A program made the translations under genes and the position numbers. The notes below the pieces were generated by a model. The model made no database searches. It was given only the letters and a program-made list of their open reading frames with translations, and was not told where the DNA came from. A stretch of DNA of 64,000 bases from Hymenobacter terricola (GTDB lineage Bacteria > Bacteroidota > Bacteroidia > Cytophagales > Hymenobacteraceae). Positions 27,233 through 34,943 of this stretch are shown here, piece after piece; the first letter of the stretch is position 1; every line of letters starts with the position of its first letter. The stretch is from assembly GCF_017921975.2 (NCBI RefSeq), contig NZ_JAGEMO020000018.1, forward strand, positions 1 through 64,000, in the 5' to 3' direction.

Positions 27233-27520
27233 TTACGCGGCCATGCGGCCGGTTTGCGCCGGAAACAAAGTCCGTACCGACGCTTCTTCCGCAAAAAACG
27301 AGGGGACAAGGGGCGTTGCTTCCGGGGCCGTAGCCGCAGCCGTTTCGTTGGCGTGGTGGCGCAGGGAGCGCATCAGGAGGTAGCGGTATTTTTCGGCGTC
27401 GGCCAGGGCCTGCTCGACGGCTTGCACCGCATCGGAGAGGGTGACGACGGACTGCAGCTCACGGCGCGGACGCCGGGCTTCGAAGACGTGACCATTGAGG
27501 TATTCGGCAGCAGATTTCAT
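27233..27520 (-). CDS. Hypothetical protein
   Basis: I do not recognise this 95-aa protein. It is mostly helical and charged in its first 60 residues (SDAVQAVEQALADAEKYRYLLMRSLRHH), followed by an Ala/Pro/Thr-rich tail. There is no signal peptide or membrane segment. It has an ATG start and its own terminator downstream, and stands as a single gene between the FAD protein and the oxidoreductase. The amphipathic helix suggests a small cytoplasmic, perhaps coiled-coil, protein. Confidence 0.6.
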   Translation of the reverse strand: MKSAAEYLNGHVFEARRPRRELQSVVTLSDAVQAVEQALADAEKYRYLLMRSLRHHANETAAATAPEATPLVPSFFAEEASVRTLFPAQTGRMAA

Positions 27521-27687
27521 GGCAAAAGCGGGCTGTTTTTCAATCGACCTTCAGCGTACTTTACCAACCCCAAAAAGCCCGTTTTCATTCCCAATAAAAC
27601 CTTTTACAGCAATCTTTTACCGCCCCAGAAGAGGCTTGAGAATCAGTAGCACCCAGGCTTCTCTCCCAGCGGTTTCACGGCCGTCTT

Positions 27688-28695
27688 TCACCCGATTTTC
27701 AGCACGATTTTGCCGAACTGCGCACCGGCTTCGAGGCGGCGCAGGGCGGCTTCGCCTTCGGCCAGCGGAACCACCTCATCGACCACGGGCACGATTTTCT
27801 GTTCCGTGACCAGGGCCAGCATGTCCTCAAAATCCTGGCCGGTGCCCATGGTGGAACCCAGGACGCTGAGCTGCTTCCAGAATATTTTGGCGGGCGGCAC
27901 GTCGGGAATGGTCCCCAGCGTGCCCCCGTAGAACACGATGCGACCACCGGGCACGGCCGCGTCGAGCAGGGCGCCGAAGGCGGACCCGGCGGCGCTGTCG
28001 ATGATGACATCGAACGGGCCGCCGGCTTGCTGGACGAGGGTTTTCACCCAGCCCTCGGTGTTGTAGTTGATGCCGCCCTGGGCCCCCAGCGCCTGGGCGC
28101 GGGCAATTTTCTCGTCGGAGCTGGAAGTGACCCAGACTTCGGCGCCCCGGGCGGCGCAGAGCTGCGCGGCCGTTATCGCCACGCCCCCGCCGATGCCGGT
28201 GACCAGCACCCGTTCCCCGGCCTGCACCTGGGCGCGGGTGAAAGCGGCCCGATAAGCCGTGAGGCCCGCCAGCGGCAGCGCCGCGCCCTGTTCGAAGCTG
28301 AGGTGCGCGGGCAGCGGGTGGATGTACTGGGCCGGCAGCACGATGTATTCGGCGAAAGTGCCGGGGTCGGGCATGCCCAGCACCACAAAATCGCGGGCCT
28401 GAGCGCGGGGGTTGTCGCCCCAGCGCAGGCCGGGGTTGACGAGCACGCGGCTGCCCACTGCGGGCGCGTCGGCGGGCACGCCGGGGCCGTGGGCGGCTAC
28501 TTCACCAGCGCCGTCGGCCCCAAGGGTGCAGGGCAGCTTGATGCCGGCGTACTTGCCCTGCTGGATGAACACGTCGCGGTGGTTGAGGGCGGCGGCGTGC
28601 AGTCGCACCAGGATTTCGCCGGGGCCGGGCGTGGGCGTGGGAATTTCGCGAACGGTAGCCGGCTGGTGGACGGCATCAAGCTGGAGGGCGTGCAT
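27688..28695 (-). CDS. Zinc-binding dehydrogenase / quinone oxidoreductase-like protein
   Basis: This 335-aa medium-chain dehydrogenase has a GroES-like N-terminal domain (GEILVRLHAAALNHRDVF, LGADGAGEVAAHG) and a Rossmann domain with the NADPH motif VLVTGIGGGVAITAAQL. The cysteines of the classical structural zinc site are not apparent, which fits the zinc-independent quinone oxidoreductase (Qor/YhdH-like) branch better. The substrate is unknown. The ATG at 28695 precedes the expected first strand. It is followed, after a heptamer repeat region on its 5' side, by the rhomboid gene upstream in the same orientation. Confidence 0.85.
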   Translation of the reverse strand: MHALQLDAVHQPATVREIPTPTPGPGEILVRLHAAALNHRDVFIQQGKYAGIKLPCTLGADGAGEVAAHGPGVPADAPAVGSRVLVNPGLRWGDNPRAQARDFVVLGMPDPGTFAEYIVLPAQYIHPLPAHLSFEQGAALPLAGLTAYRAAFTRAQVQAGERVLVTGIGGGVAITAAQLCAARGAEVWVTSSSDEKIARAQALGAQGGINYNTEGWVKTLVQQAGGPFDVIIDSAAGSAFGALLDAAVPGGRIVFYGGTLGTIPDVPPAKIFWKQLSVLGSTMGTGQDFEDMLALVTEQKIVPVVDEVVPLAEGEAALRRLEAGAQFGKIVLKIG

Positions 28696-28708
28696 AATTT
28701 CAGTTTAC

Positions 28709-28875
28709 AGTGAGCAGTGAGCAGTGAGCAGTGAGCAGTGAGCAGTGAGCGAACTTAACCCCATGCGATTTCACAATGCTTACGGACGGTTTTTGTTCGA
28801 GGCAGCATCCATCATCGTTGTCTTCCATATCCCAACTGCTCACTGCTCACTGCTCACTGCTCACTGCTCACTGCT
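28709..28875. repeat. Inverted heptamer arrays (AGTGAGC units)
   Basis: Six direct AGTGAGC copies (28709-28750) face the same number of inverted copies (28834-28875) across about 83 bp. The right arm enters the 3' end of the rhomboid gene and supplies its last codons and stop. Confidence 0.85.
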
Positions 28876-29732
28876 AAATGAGGCCGCAAGCCAATCAGGG
28901 CCAGCGGGCCGGCGATGAACAGGCCCGTGGCCAGCCCGCCGAGGTGGGCGGCGTTGTCGATGTTGCCGGTGAGGCCGGAGAGCAGGTTGCTGAACACCAG
29001 GTAGAGCACCAGGCCCAGCATGGCGCGGCGGTCGGACTTATCGAGCACCAGCTTTTTGCCGATTAACAGCACCAGCAGCAGGCCGTAGAGGCCGAAAATG
29101 GCCCCGCTGGCCCCCACGGAATTGATGCCATCGGCGTGCCACCAGAGGCTGGCCAGGCTGCCGCCCACGCCGCAGGCCAGGTACACCAGCAGCAGGCGCA
29201 GCGGCCCCACCCGGTCTTCCACCAGCAGGCCCAGCAGCCAGAGCGAGAACATATTCAGCAGCAGGTGCGACATGCCGGCGTGCACGAACAGGCACGTGAG
29301 CAGCCGCCAGGGCTGGCCGTGCAGCGTGAGCCCCGACACATTGGAACCCCAGAGCACCAGCTGGTGCGCGGTGGGATTGGAGGCCGAGACGCCGCTGAGC
29401 ACCATGAGGCCGAACACCAGCAGGTTGAGGTCGAGCAGCAGCGGCGTGGCCAGGAAGCGGCGCGAGGGAATAAACAGGCCGCGCAGCAGCTGGCCAATCA
29501 GCTGGGACCAGGTTTCGGCGGCGGGCAGCGGGAGCGGCGGGGCGGGGCGGGCGGCATCGGGCAGAAGCTCGCGTCGCCGCAGCTCGGCCACGGCGGCGGC
29601 CCCCACGGCGGGCGGGTAGCGGGCCGCGTTCTGGGCCAGGTACAGCAGCTCGGCCTCGGTTTTCTGGGCGAAGAGCTGGGCGGCCAGGGCGGCCGTGGAG
29701 CCGGGAAGGTTGTCGGGGGCGGATGAGTCCAT
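28854..29732 (-). CDS. Rhomboid-family intramembrane serine protease
   Basis: Rhomboids cut transmembrane substrates within the bilayer. From ATG 29732 the protein is 292 aa. Residues about 15-55 form a soluble module (FAQKTEAELLYLAQNAARYP, then AAVAELRRRELLP) also found at the start of the neighbouring gene. Six to seven membrane segments follow from about residue 90. The catalytic Ser is in NSVGASGAIFGLYG and the His in DNAAHLGGLATG, with an HAGMSHLLLNMFSLW motif earlier. The final residues (AVSSEQ) are encoded by the intergenic heptamer repeat. Substrates are unknown. Confidence 0.92.
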   Translation of the reverse strand: MDSSAPDNLPGSTAALAAQLFAQKTEAELLYLAQNAARYPPAVGAAAVAELRRRELLPDAARPAPPLPLPAAETWSQLIGQLLRGLFIPSRRFLATPLLLDLNLLVFGLMVLSGVSASNPTAHQLVLWGSNVSGLTLHGQPWRLLTCLFVHAGMSHLLLNMFSLWLLGLLVEDRVGPLRLLLVYLACGVGGSLASLWWHADGINSVGASGAIFGLYGLLLVLLIGKKLVLDKSDRRAMLGLVLYLVFSNLLSGLTGNIDNAAHLGGLATGLFIAGPLALIGLRPHLAVSSEQ

Positions 29733-29801
29733 TGGAACCGGACGCGGCAAGGAATGCGCCAGCCTGACCAACCGGCCACTTTGCCAGATGTTGGGCGGGC
29801 A

Positions 29802-29866
29802 GTAGCGCGGACTTTGTAGTCCGCGAATAGCACCGTTGCACTCGCGGACTACAAAGTCCGCGCTAC
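29802..29866. repeat. GCGGACTTTGTAGTCCGC inverted-repeat element, copy 1
   Basis: GTAGCGCGGACTTTGTAGTC at 29802 is mirrored by the arm at 29843-29866. Each arm contains the palindromic core GCGGACTTTGTAGTCCGC. The same element recurs at 43303-43365. Confidence 0.85.
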
Positions 29867-29871
29867 GTTCC

Positions 29872-30735
29872 TCACATCCTTACGTGCTTGAGAATGGTGC
29901 TGTAGGGCCGGCCCGTGACCGGCGACTTCGGCAGCAGGCCCGACAACAAGTCGCTGACATCGGCGGTGCGCTTGCGGGTATTGTCGTTCTCGTAGGCTTG
30001 CGGGTTGTTGGCCACAATCAGCAAATCGCCCAGGCCTTCCTGCTGCTGCCGGGCCACGCGCGACATAATGTCGAGGTGGCTGGCCATGGCCGGGCTGAAC
30101 TTGAAGCCATAGCGCATGGCCTTGTTCCACAGCTCCCAGCTGGCCCCTACGGCCTGCACGTGCCCCGGCAGGGCGGCATCGAGCTTGCCCAGGCGGGCCT
30201 GCTCGAATACGTATTCGGTCTGGGTTTCGGCCGTCCAGAACCGCTTGGCCAGCTCGCGGTACTGGTGCAGCGGCATGCCCGCCTTGGCCGCGGCGGCGCG
30301 CTCGGCGGCGGGAATGTGCTGCACCTGCTCCTGCACGCTCCGCAGCACGGCGGGCCCAAAATCGGGGATGACCGAAGTAGCTACTTCCGTGAGCCGGGGC
30401 GGGGCTTTGCGGGGCGCGGTGGGGGCGGTGGTAGCAGCCGGGGCCGGGTGGTTTTCCTGCTTGATGAAGTAGGCAGCCACGAGGCTCACCACCAGCACCG
30501 CCCCCACTAGTGCGGCCAGCAAACCGGTTTTGGGGCCGGTTCGGGCCAGCTCGTGCGGGGCCTCCAGGTTTTGGGGCAGGGGCGCGGCGGGCGCAGCTAC
30601 CTGCACGCCGCGGCGGCGCAATTCGCGCCGGGCCCCGTCCACCAAAGCGGGCTGGTAGTGCTCGGGGTGCTCGACAAAGTACAGCAGCTCGGCGTCGGTT
30701 TTTTGTTGGTAGAAGCTGGTGGGTGAGTCGGACAC
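29872..30735 (-). CDS. Single-pass membrane protein sharing the rhomboid's N-terminal module
   Basis: I do not recognise the overall protein. From GTG 30735 it is 287 aa. Residues about 8-45 (QQKTDAELLYFVEHPEHYQP, then VDGARRELRRRG) match the N-terminal module of the adjacent rhomboid. A membrane segment follows (LLAALVGAVLVVSLVAAYFI, about residues 75-95), then a Pro/Ala linker and a soluble, mostly helical domain of about 170 residues. An ATG at 30807 would add 24 residues and cannot be excluded. It lies just upstream of the rhomboid gene in the same orientation, with a palindromic repeat between them. Confidence 0.7.
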   Translation of the reverse strand: MSDSPTSFYQQKTDAELLYFVEHPEHYQPALVDGARRELRRRGVQVAAPAAPLPQNLEAPHELARTGPKTGLLAALVGAVLVVSLVAAYFIKQENHPAPAATTAPTAPRKAPPRLTEVATSVIPDFGPAVLRSVQEQVQHIPAAERAAAAKAGMPLHQYRELAKRFWTAETQTEYVFEQARLGKLDAALPGHVQAVGASWELWNKAMRYGFKFSPAMASHLDIMSRVARQQQEGLGDLLIVANNPQAYENDNTRKRTADVSDLLSGLLPKSPVTGRPYSTILKHVRM

Positions 30736-30890
30736 GGCGGCGAATGGGGGCTGAGGAATGGAAGCAGCTGGCAAGATGGCACCGGCCGCGCAAACTGCCG
30801 CGCCCAACCGTAGGGCACCGCCGCCGTAAAGCCTCTAATGGGCCTGCATCAGGGCCCTGGCTATTCTTTCATTTCCCTTTCTTCATCGCC

Positions 30891-31193
30891 ATGCCCAGCC
30901 CCGAGCAAACCCCCACCGACCCGCAACCCGACCAGGCCAGCTCCGCGTCGACGCCCGACCAGAGCGCCGAAAGCGACGCCACCATCAGCACGACTCCTAA
31001 CCTGGACGTCGACACCGATTCGAGCACCGAAAATACCGGCCTGCTCCCCAGCAGCACGCAGCAGAACATGGGCGACGGCGCGGGCATTCGCGGCGACTAC
31101 GGCGACGCCAGCCAGACCAACGGCCTCGAAGGCGGGCCCGACCAGAGCGCGACCGACCAACCGATGACCGACACCGAGCTGACCGGCTCCTGA
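30891..31193 (+). CDS. Hypothetical small acidic hydrophilic protein
   Basis: This 100-aa protein starts at ATG 30891. It is rich in Ser, Thr, Asp, Gln, Pro and Gly (PSPEQTPTDPQPDQASS at the N-terminus), has no hydrophobic stretch and looks intrinsically disordered. It is divergent from the membrane protein gene. I do not recognise a family. The codon pattern resembles neighbouring genes, which gives some support that it is expressed. Confidence 0.5.
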   Translation: MPSPEQTPTDPQPDQASSASTPDQSAESDATISTTPNLDVDTDSSTENTGLLPSSTQQNMGDGAGIRGDYGDASQTNGLEGGPDQSATDQPMTDTELTGS

Positions 31194-31201
31194 AGCACGA
31201 G

Positions 31202-31280
31202 TACCGCGAATTTCCCATTCGCCGCCGCACCATTTTGGACCAGTGGCAATGGCGGGGCGGCGGATGGGAAATTCGCGGTA
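31202..31280. repeat. Inverted repeat CCGCGAATTTCCCATTCGCC
   Basis: A 25-bp arm at 31202-31226 is repeated inverted at 31256-31280 with one mismatch. It stands between the small acidic gene and the GHL10 hydrolase and may act as terminator for the former. Only this copy was seen. Confidence 0.75.
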
Positions 31281-31330
31281 TTCATTCACGGCGTAATTTG
31301 CAGCATCATTCGTGTTGCTGAATTTTATTG

Positions 31331-33148
31331 ATGCTTCGTTTCCCCGCCGCTGGTCGGCTTCTGTTGTTTCTGCTGCTGCTGAGTGGCGGCTTACTTTCGG
31401 CCCAGGCCCAAACCCCGGCCGACTCTACCGAAACGGTTGAAGCCCTGCCGCCCCCCAAGCGCGAACTGCGCGGCATGTGGATTGCCACCGTTGAAAACAT
31501 CGACTGGCCCAACCAGCGCGGCGAGGCCCCCGAGCAGTACCGCCGCGACTACCGCCGCCTGCTCGACGCCGGCCAGCGCGCCGGCCTCAACGCGGTGTTC
31601 GTACAAATCCGGCCCGCGTCGGATGCCTTTTACAAGTCCGACATCGAGCCCTGGAGCAAGTGGCTGACCGGCGTGCAGGGCAAGGCCCCGGCCGGTGGCG
31701 ACGACCCCCTGCCCTTCCTCATCACCGAGGCGCACCGGCGCGGCATGGAATTCCACGCCTGGTTCAATCCCTACCGCGCCACCATGGATTCGGTCACGCG
31801 CCGCCTGGCCCCGAACCACCCCTACCGCCAGCATCCGGAGTGGTTTCTGCGCTACGCCGGGCAGCTGCTCTACAACCCCGGCCTGCCGGCGGTGCGAGCC
31901 CACATCACCCGCGTCATTCTGGACGTGGTGCGGCGCTACGACATCGACGCCGTGCATTTCGACGATTATTTCTACCCTTACCCCGAGCCCAACCAGGTGT
32001 TTCACGACGAAGCCGCCTTCCGCGACTTCAACCCCGAGGGCATCGCCAAGCTGGCCGACTGGCGCCGCAACAACGTCAACGTCCTCATCCGCGACCTGCA
32101 CGACAGCATCCAGTCGGCGAAGCGCTGGGTGAAGTTCGGCATCTCGCCTTTTGGTGTCTGGATGAACAAATCGGCCGACCCACTGGGCTCCGATACCCGC
32201 GCCGGGCAGCCTTCCTATTCGAATCTGTACGCCGATTCGCGGCTGTGGCTGGAGAAGGGCTGGATTGACTACATCCTGCCGCAGCTGTACTGGAGCACCA
32301 CTTTCCGCCTCGTGCCCTACCCCATTCTGCTCGAATGGTGGACCCGCAACCACTTCGACCGCCACCTCTACATCGGCCACGGCACCTACCGGATGCTCGA
32401 AAGCACGCGCTCCGACACCACCTGGCGCAACCCACGCGAGCTGCCCCGCCAAATCCGTCTCAACCGCGGCTACGACGGCGAGGCCAGCGGCAGCGTGTTC
32501 TTCTCGGCCAAATCCCTGCTCAGCAACCCGCTCCACACCACCGATTCGCTGCGCCTGAGCCTGTTCCGCTACCCGGCCCTCATCCCCACCATGCCCTGGA
32601 AGGATGCCGTGCCGCCCCTGCCCGTCACCAACCTCACGCTGCGCCGCCTCAGCCACTACGTCACCCTCAACTGGCAGTCCGGCCCGCCCGCTCCCGACGG
32701 CGACATCGCCACCTACTACGTCCTCTACCGCTTCGAAGCCTCCGAGCGCAGCACGCCCAACGACCCGCGCCGCATCCTGGCGCTGCCCCGGCCCGCGCCC
32801 GGCTTCCCCGCCACCTTCGTGGACACCACCGCCGTGCCCGGCCAGGCCTACGCCTACTACGTGACCGCCGTGGACCGCCTGCACAACGAAAGCCGGCCCA
32901 TGCGCGTCATCACCAGCGGGCAGCAGGGCCCCGAGCTGGCCGTGGGCCAATCACCCGCCGGCACCGCCCGCCCGGCGCAGCCCGCCTCGCCGCCCATCGC
33001 CGCCAAGCCGAACCCCACGCCGACGAACCCGCGCCTCACCCTGCCCGCCAGCGAAAGTCCCGACAAAGCCGCCCCGTTCACCAAAGTCAAAATCAAGGAG
33101 AAGCCCCGGAAGCGCGGCTTCTTCGGGCGGCTGTTTGGCGGCGGGTGA
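31331..33148 (+). CDS. GHL10-type glycoside hydrolase-like protein (YngK/DUF187 family)
   Basis: This 605-aa exported protein has a signal peptide (LLLFLLLLSGGLLSAQAQ). A GHL10 TIM-barrel-like domain follows at about residues 45-370: ELRGMWIATVENIDWPN, AVFVQIRPASDAFYKS, FHAWFNPYRATMD, DIDAVHFDDYFYPYP and FGISPFGVWMNK. A fibronectin-III-like domain comes next (LPVTNLTLRRLSHYVTLNW), then a Pro-rich linker and a basic C-terminal tail. Conserved Asp pairs in HFDDYFYPYP are likely catalytic. Substrates of this family are poorly defined, but peptidoglycan or related glycans are suspected. The sus genes lie next to it on the opposite strand. Confidence 0.88.
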   Translation: MLRFPAAGRLLLFLLLLSGGLLSAQAQTPADSTETVEALPPPKRELRGMWIATVENIDWPNQRGEAPEQYRRDYRRLLDAGQRAGLNAVFVQIRPASDAFYKSDIEPWSKWLTGVQGKAPAGGDDPLPFLITEAHRRGMEFHAWFNPYRATMDSVTRRLAPNHPYRQHPEWFLRYAGQLLYNPGLPAVRAHITRVILDVVRRYDIDAVHFDDYFYPYPEPNQVFHDEAAFRDFNPEGIAKLADWRRNNVNVLIRDLHDSIQSAKRWVKFGISPFGVWMNKSADPLGSDTRAGQPSYSNLYADSRLWLEKGWIDYILPQLYWSTTFRLVPYPILLEWWTRNHFDRHLYIGHGTYRMLESTRSDTTWRNPRELPRQIRLNRGYDGEASGSVFFSAKSLLSNPLHTTDSLRLSLFRYPALIPTMPWKDAVPPLPVTNLTLRRLSHYVTLNWQSGPPAPDGDIATYYVLYRFEASERSTPNDPRRILALPRPAPGFPATFVDTTAVPGQAYAYYVTAVDRLHNESRPMRVITSGQQGPELAVGQSPAGTARPAQPASPPIAAKPNPTPTNPRLTLPASESPDKAAPFTKVKIKEKPRKRGFFGRLFGGG

Positions 33149-33159
33149 GCCGGCAAATT

Positions 33160-33480
33160 GCCCGCCACAGGTGGCGGCATACCTGAGCACACCGGTGAAG
33201 GGCATTGCCACAAGTGGCGGGCCGTGTGGGCACACCGGTGAAGGGCATTGCCACAGATGGCGGGCCGTGTGGGCACACCGGTGAAGGGCATTGCCACAGG
33301 TGGCGGGCCGTGTGGGCACACCGGTGAAGGGCATGGCCACAGGTGGTGGTCCTACTAAGCACACCGGTAGTGGGGCCTGCCGCATGCGGTAATGCCCATC
33401 GGCACTACGCCCACGGCATTGCCGCATGCGGCAATGCCAGTGGGGACCGCACCGATGGCACCTGCCGCATGCGGCGGAAG
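33160..33480. repeat. 43-bp-period array of eight palindromic cores
   Basis: Twelve-base cores start at 33164, 33207, 33250, 33293, 33336, 33379, 33421 and 33464, spaced 43 bp (one 42). The first five are forms of GCCACAGGTGGC and the last three are GCCGCATGCGG(C/T), so both arms change together. Units 1-4 share the intervening sequence CACACCGGTGAAGGGCAT. The array lies between two convergent genes. Confidence 0.9.
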
Positions 33481-33493
33481 CTTTACCGACTAC

Positions 33494-34753
33494 CTACAGC
33501 AGCTTATATTCGAACCTGACCCGCGCATTGGAGCCGGCGGTGCTGGGCTTCACGCTCAGAATCCGAAGCAGCGCCAGCTCGGCACCGCGCACGCGCACGG
33601 CGTACACATCGTCGGCCGCCACGGGGCCGATGTCGGTGAGCAGGGCCGCCGCGTTGGCGTAGAGGGTGGTGCCCACGGCGTTGGCCGTGGCCGAGGTGTA
33701 GAAGCCTTTATCGAGCTGGGCGGCGGTGATTTTGACGTAGCGCGTGGTGTTGGCCGCCGACAGCGTGATGGCGCTGCCGTTGAGGCCGCTCACGAACAGG
33801 TCCTTGGCGGTGGCCGGGTTGGCGGCGGGCTCAATGAGGCCGGTGCGGAAGTTGAACGCGAGGGAATCGGGCGTGGCGTTGGGGCCGCCGCTGATGCGGC
33901 CGGTGCGCAACGTGGCCAGCGGCGTGGGATTGGTGACGTTGATGGCCGGCGCGGTGGCGGTTACCGTCTGCACGGCGCCGTAGGCCACGAACGAGAATAC
34001 CACCGACTGGCCCAAAGCCCCGCGCGGAACAGTCACGTCAATGGTGCGGGTGTTGGCCGCGCCGTTGGAGGGATTGCGCACCACGCCCACCCGCACCGGG
34101 GCCCCGGTGCCAATGCGGTAGAACGTGGTGAGGCTGTCCACGGCCTTGAACAGCGGCGCGGCGGGCGCGGGCAGGGCCGGCGGCGTGGGCACCACTCCAA
34201 TACCGGTTTCATTGATGATGAGCGAATAGCCAATGATGTCACCCTCGCTTTGCGCGGTGGCCGCCAGCCCGTTGCGGTAGGTGGCCGGCGTAGCGCCAAA
34301 CTTAATCGTGATGGGCTGGGCCACGTTGTAAGTGAAGCGGCGCAGGCGCCTGGCCCCGTTCTGGAACGTCAGGGTCACATCGACGCGCACGGGCACGCCG
34401 TTCACGGCGTTGGCGGGCACCACGTAGGGGACGGCTTGGGCCAGCAGGCCCCCGGCGGCGTTGAACGTGCCATTGGCCGGGTACGTGCCCGTCACCACCG
34501 AATCGGCCTTATTCACCACCTGAAACACGGTGATGTCGCGCAGCTTATCGGTTTCGGCGTAGGTGACGTAAAGCGGCACGCTTTCGCCCGGCGCGTAGCG
34601 GGTGCCCAGCGGCACGCGGGGCAGGCCCAGCCCCGCAAATCCCGGGTCCTCAACGGGCTGGTAATAATCGTCCAGCTCCTTTTTACAGCCGCCGAGCAGC
34701 AGCCCCAGGAGCGGCAGCGCCAGCAACAGGTTTTTAAACGAGAAACAGTTCAT
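33494..34753 (-). CDS. Sus-locus outer-surface lipoprotein (SusE-like position)
   Basis: This 419-aa protein starts at ATG 34753 with a lipoprotein signal (LLLALPLLGLLLGGC), giving an outer-membrane lipoprotein. The rest is beta-rich, with repeated Asn/Thr/Pro-rich stretches, and has no enzyme motif I recognise. It follows SusC and SusD on the same strand, the position of SusE/F-like glycan-binding lipoproteins, so glycan binding is the best inference. The SusD gene upstream is about 190 bp away, with a family A hairpin between. The ligand cannot be told. Confidence 0.72.
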   Translation of the reverse strand: MNCFSFKNLLLALPLLGLLLGGCKKELDDYYQPVEDPGFAGLGLPRVPLGTRYAPGESVPLYVTYAETDKLRDITVFQVVNKADSVVTGTYPANGTFNAAGGLLAQAVPYVVPANAVNGVPVRVDVTLTFQNGARRLRRFTYNVAQPITIKFGATPATYRNGLAATAQSEGDIIGYSLIINETGIGVVPTPPALPAPAAPLFKAVDSLTTFYRIGTGAPVRVGVVRNPSNGAANTRTIDVTVPRGALGQSVVFSFVAYGAVQTVTATAPAINVTNPTPLATLRTGRISGGPNATPDSLAFNFRTGLIEPAANPATAKDLFVSGLNGSAITLSAANTTRYVKITAAQLDKGFYTSATANAVGTTLYANAAALLTDIGPVAADDVYAVRVRGAELALLRILSVKPSTAGSNARVRFEYKLL

Positions 34754-34806
34754 ATCGTGAGGTATTGAAGTCAAGGGAAGGAAAGGCATTTGCACTGAGA
34801 AGGGGA

Positions 34807-34918
34807 ACCGTCATGCAGAGCGCAGCGAAGCATCTCGCGTGTGGTGGTAATCTCAATCGTTGGCCGTCATTGGTTGGTGGTGGCACGCGAGATGCTTCGC
34901 TGCGCTCTGCATGACGGC
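34807..34918. repeat. Family A hairpin repeat, copy 1
   Basis: A long inverted repeat whose left arm begins CGTCATGCAGAGCGCAGCGA and continues AGCATCTCGC. The right arm is its complement. About 34-bp arms enclose an unconserved centre of about 40 bp. It lies between SusD and the lipoprotein gene. Confidence 0.9.
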
Positions 34919-34943
34919 CCTTTTACTCAGTCAGACAATGCCG

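Noticed and set aside
33093..33427. Minus-strand frames with repeated Pro/His/Cys blocks over the 43-bp array
   Set aside because: The 43-bp period shifts frame each unit, so the same DNA is read three ways; no homology and no start signals. The repeat is in the DNA, not in a protein.
33160..33480. CRISPR array
   Set aside because: Units are contiguous, with no unique spacers and a palindrome in each unit; no cas genes nearby.
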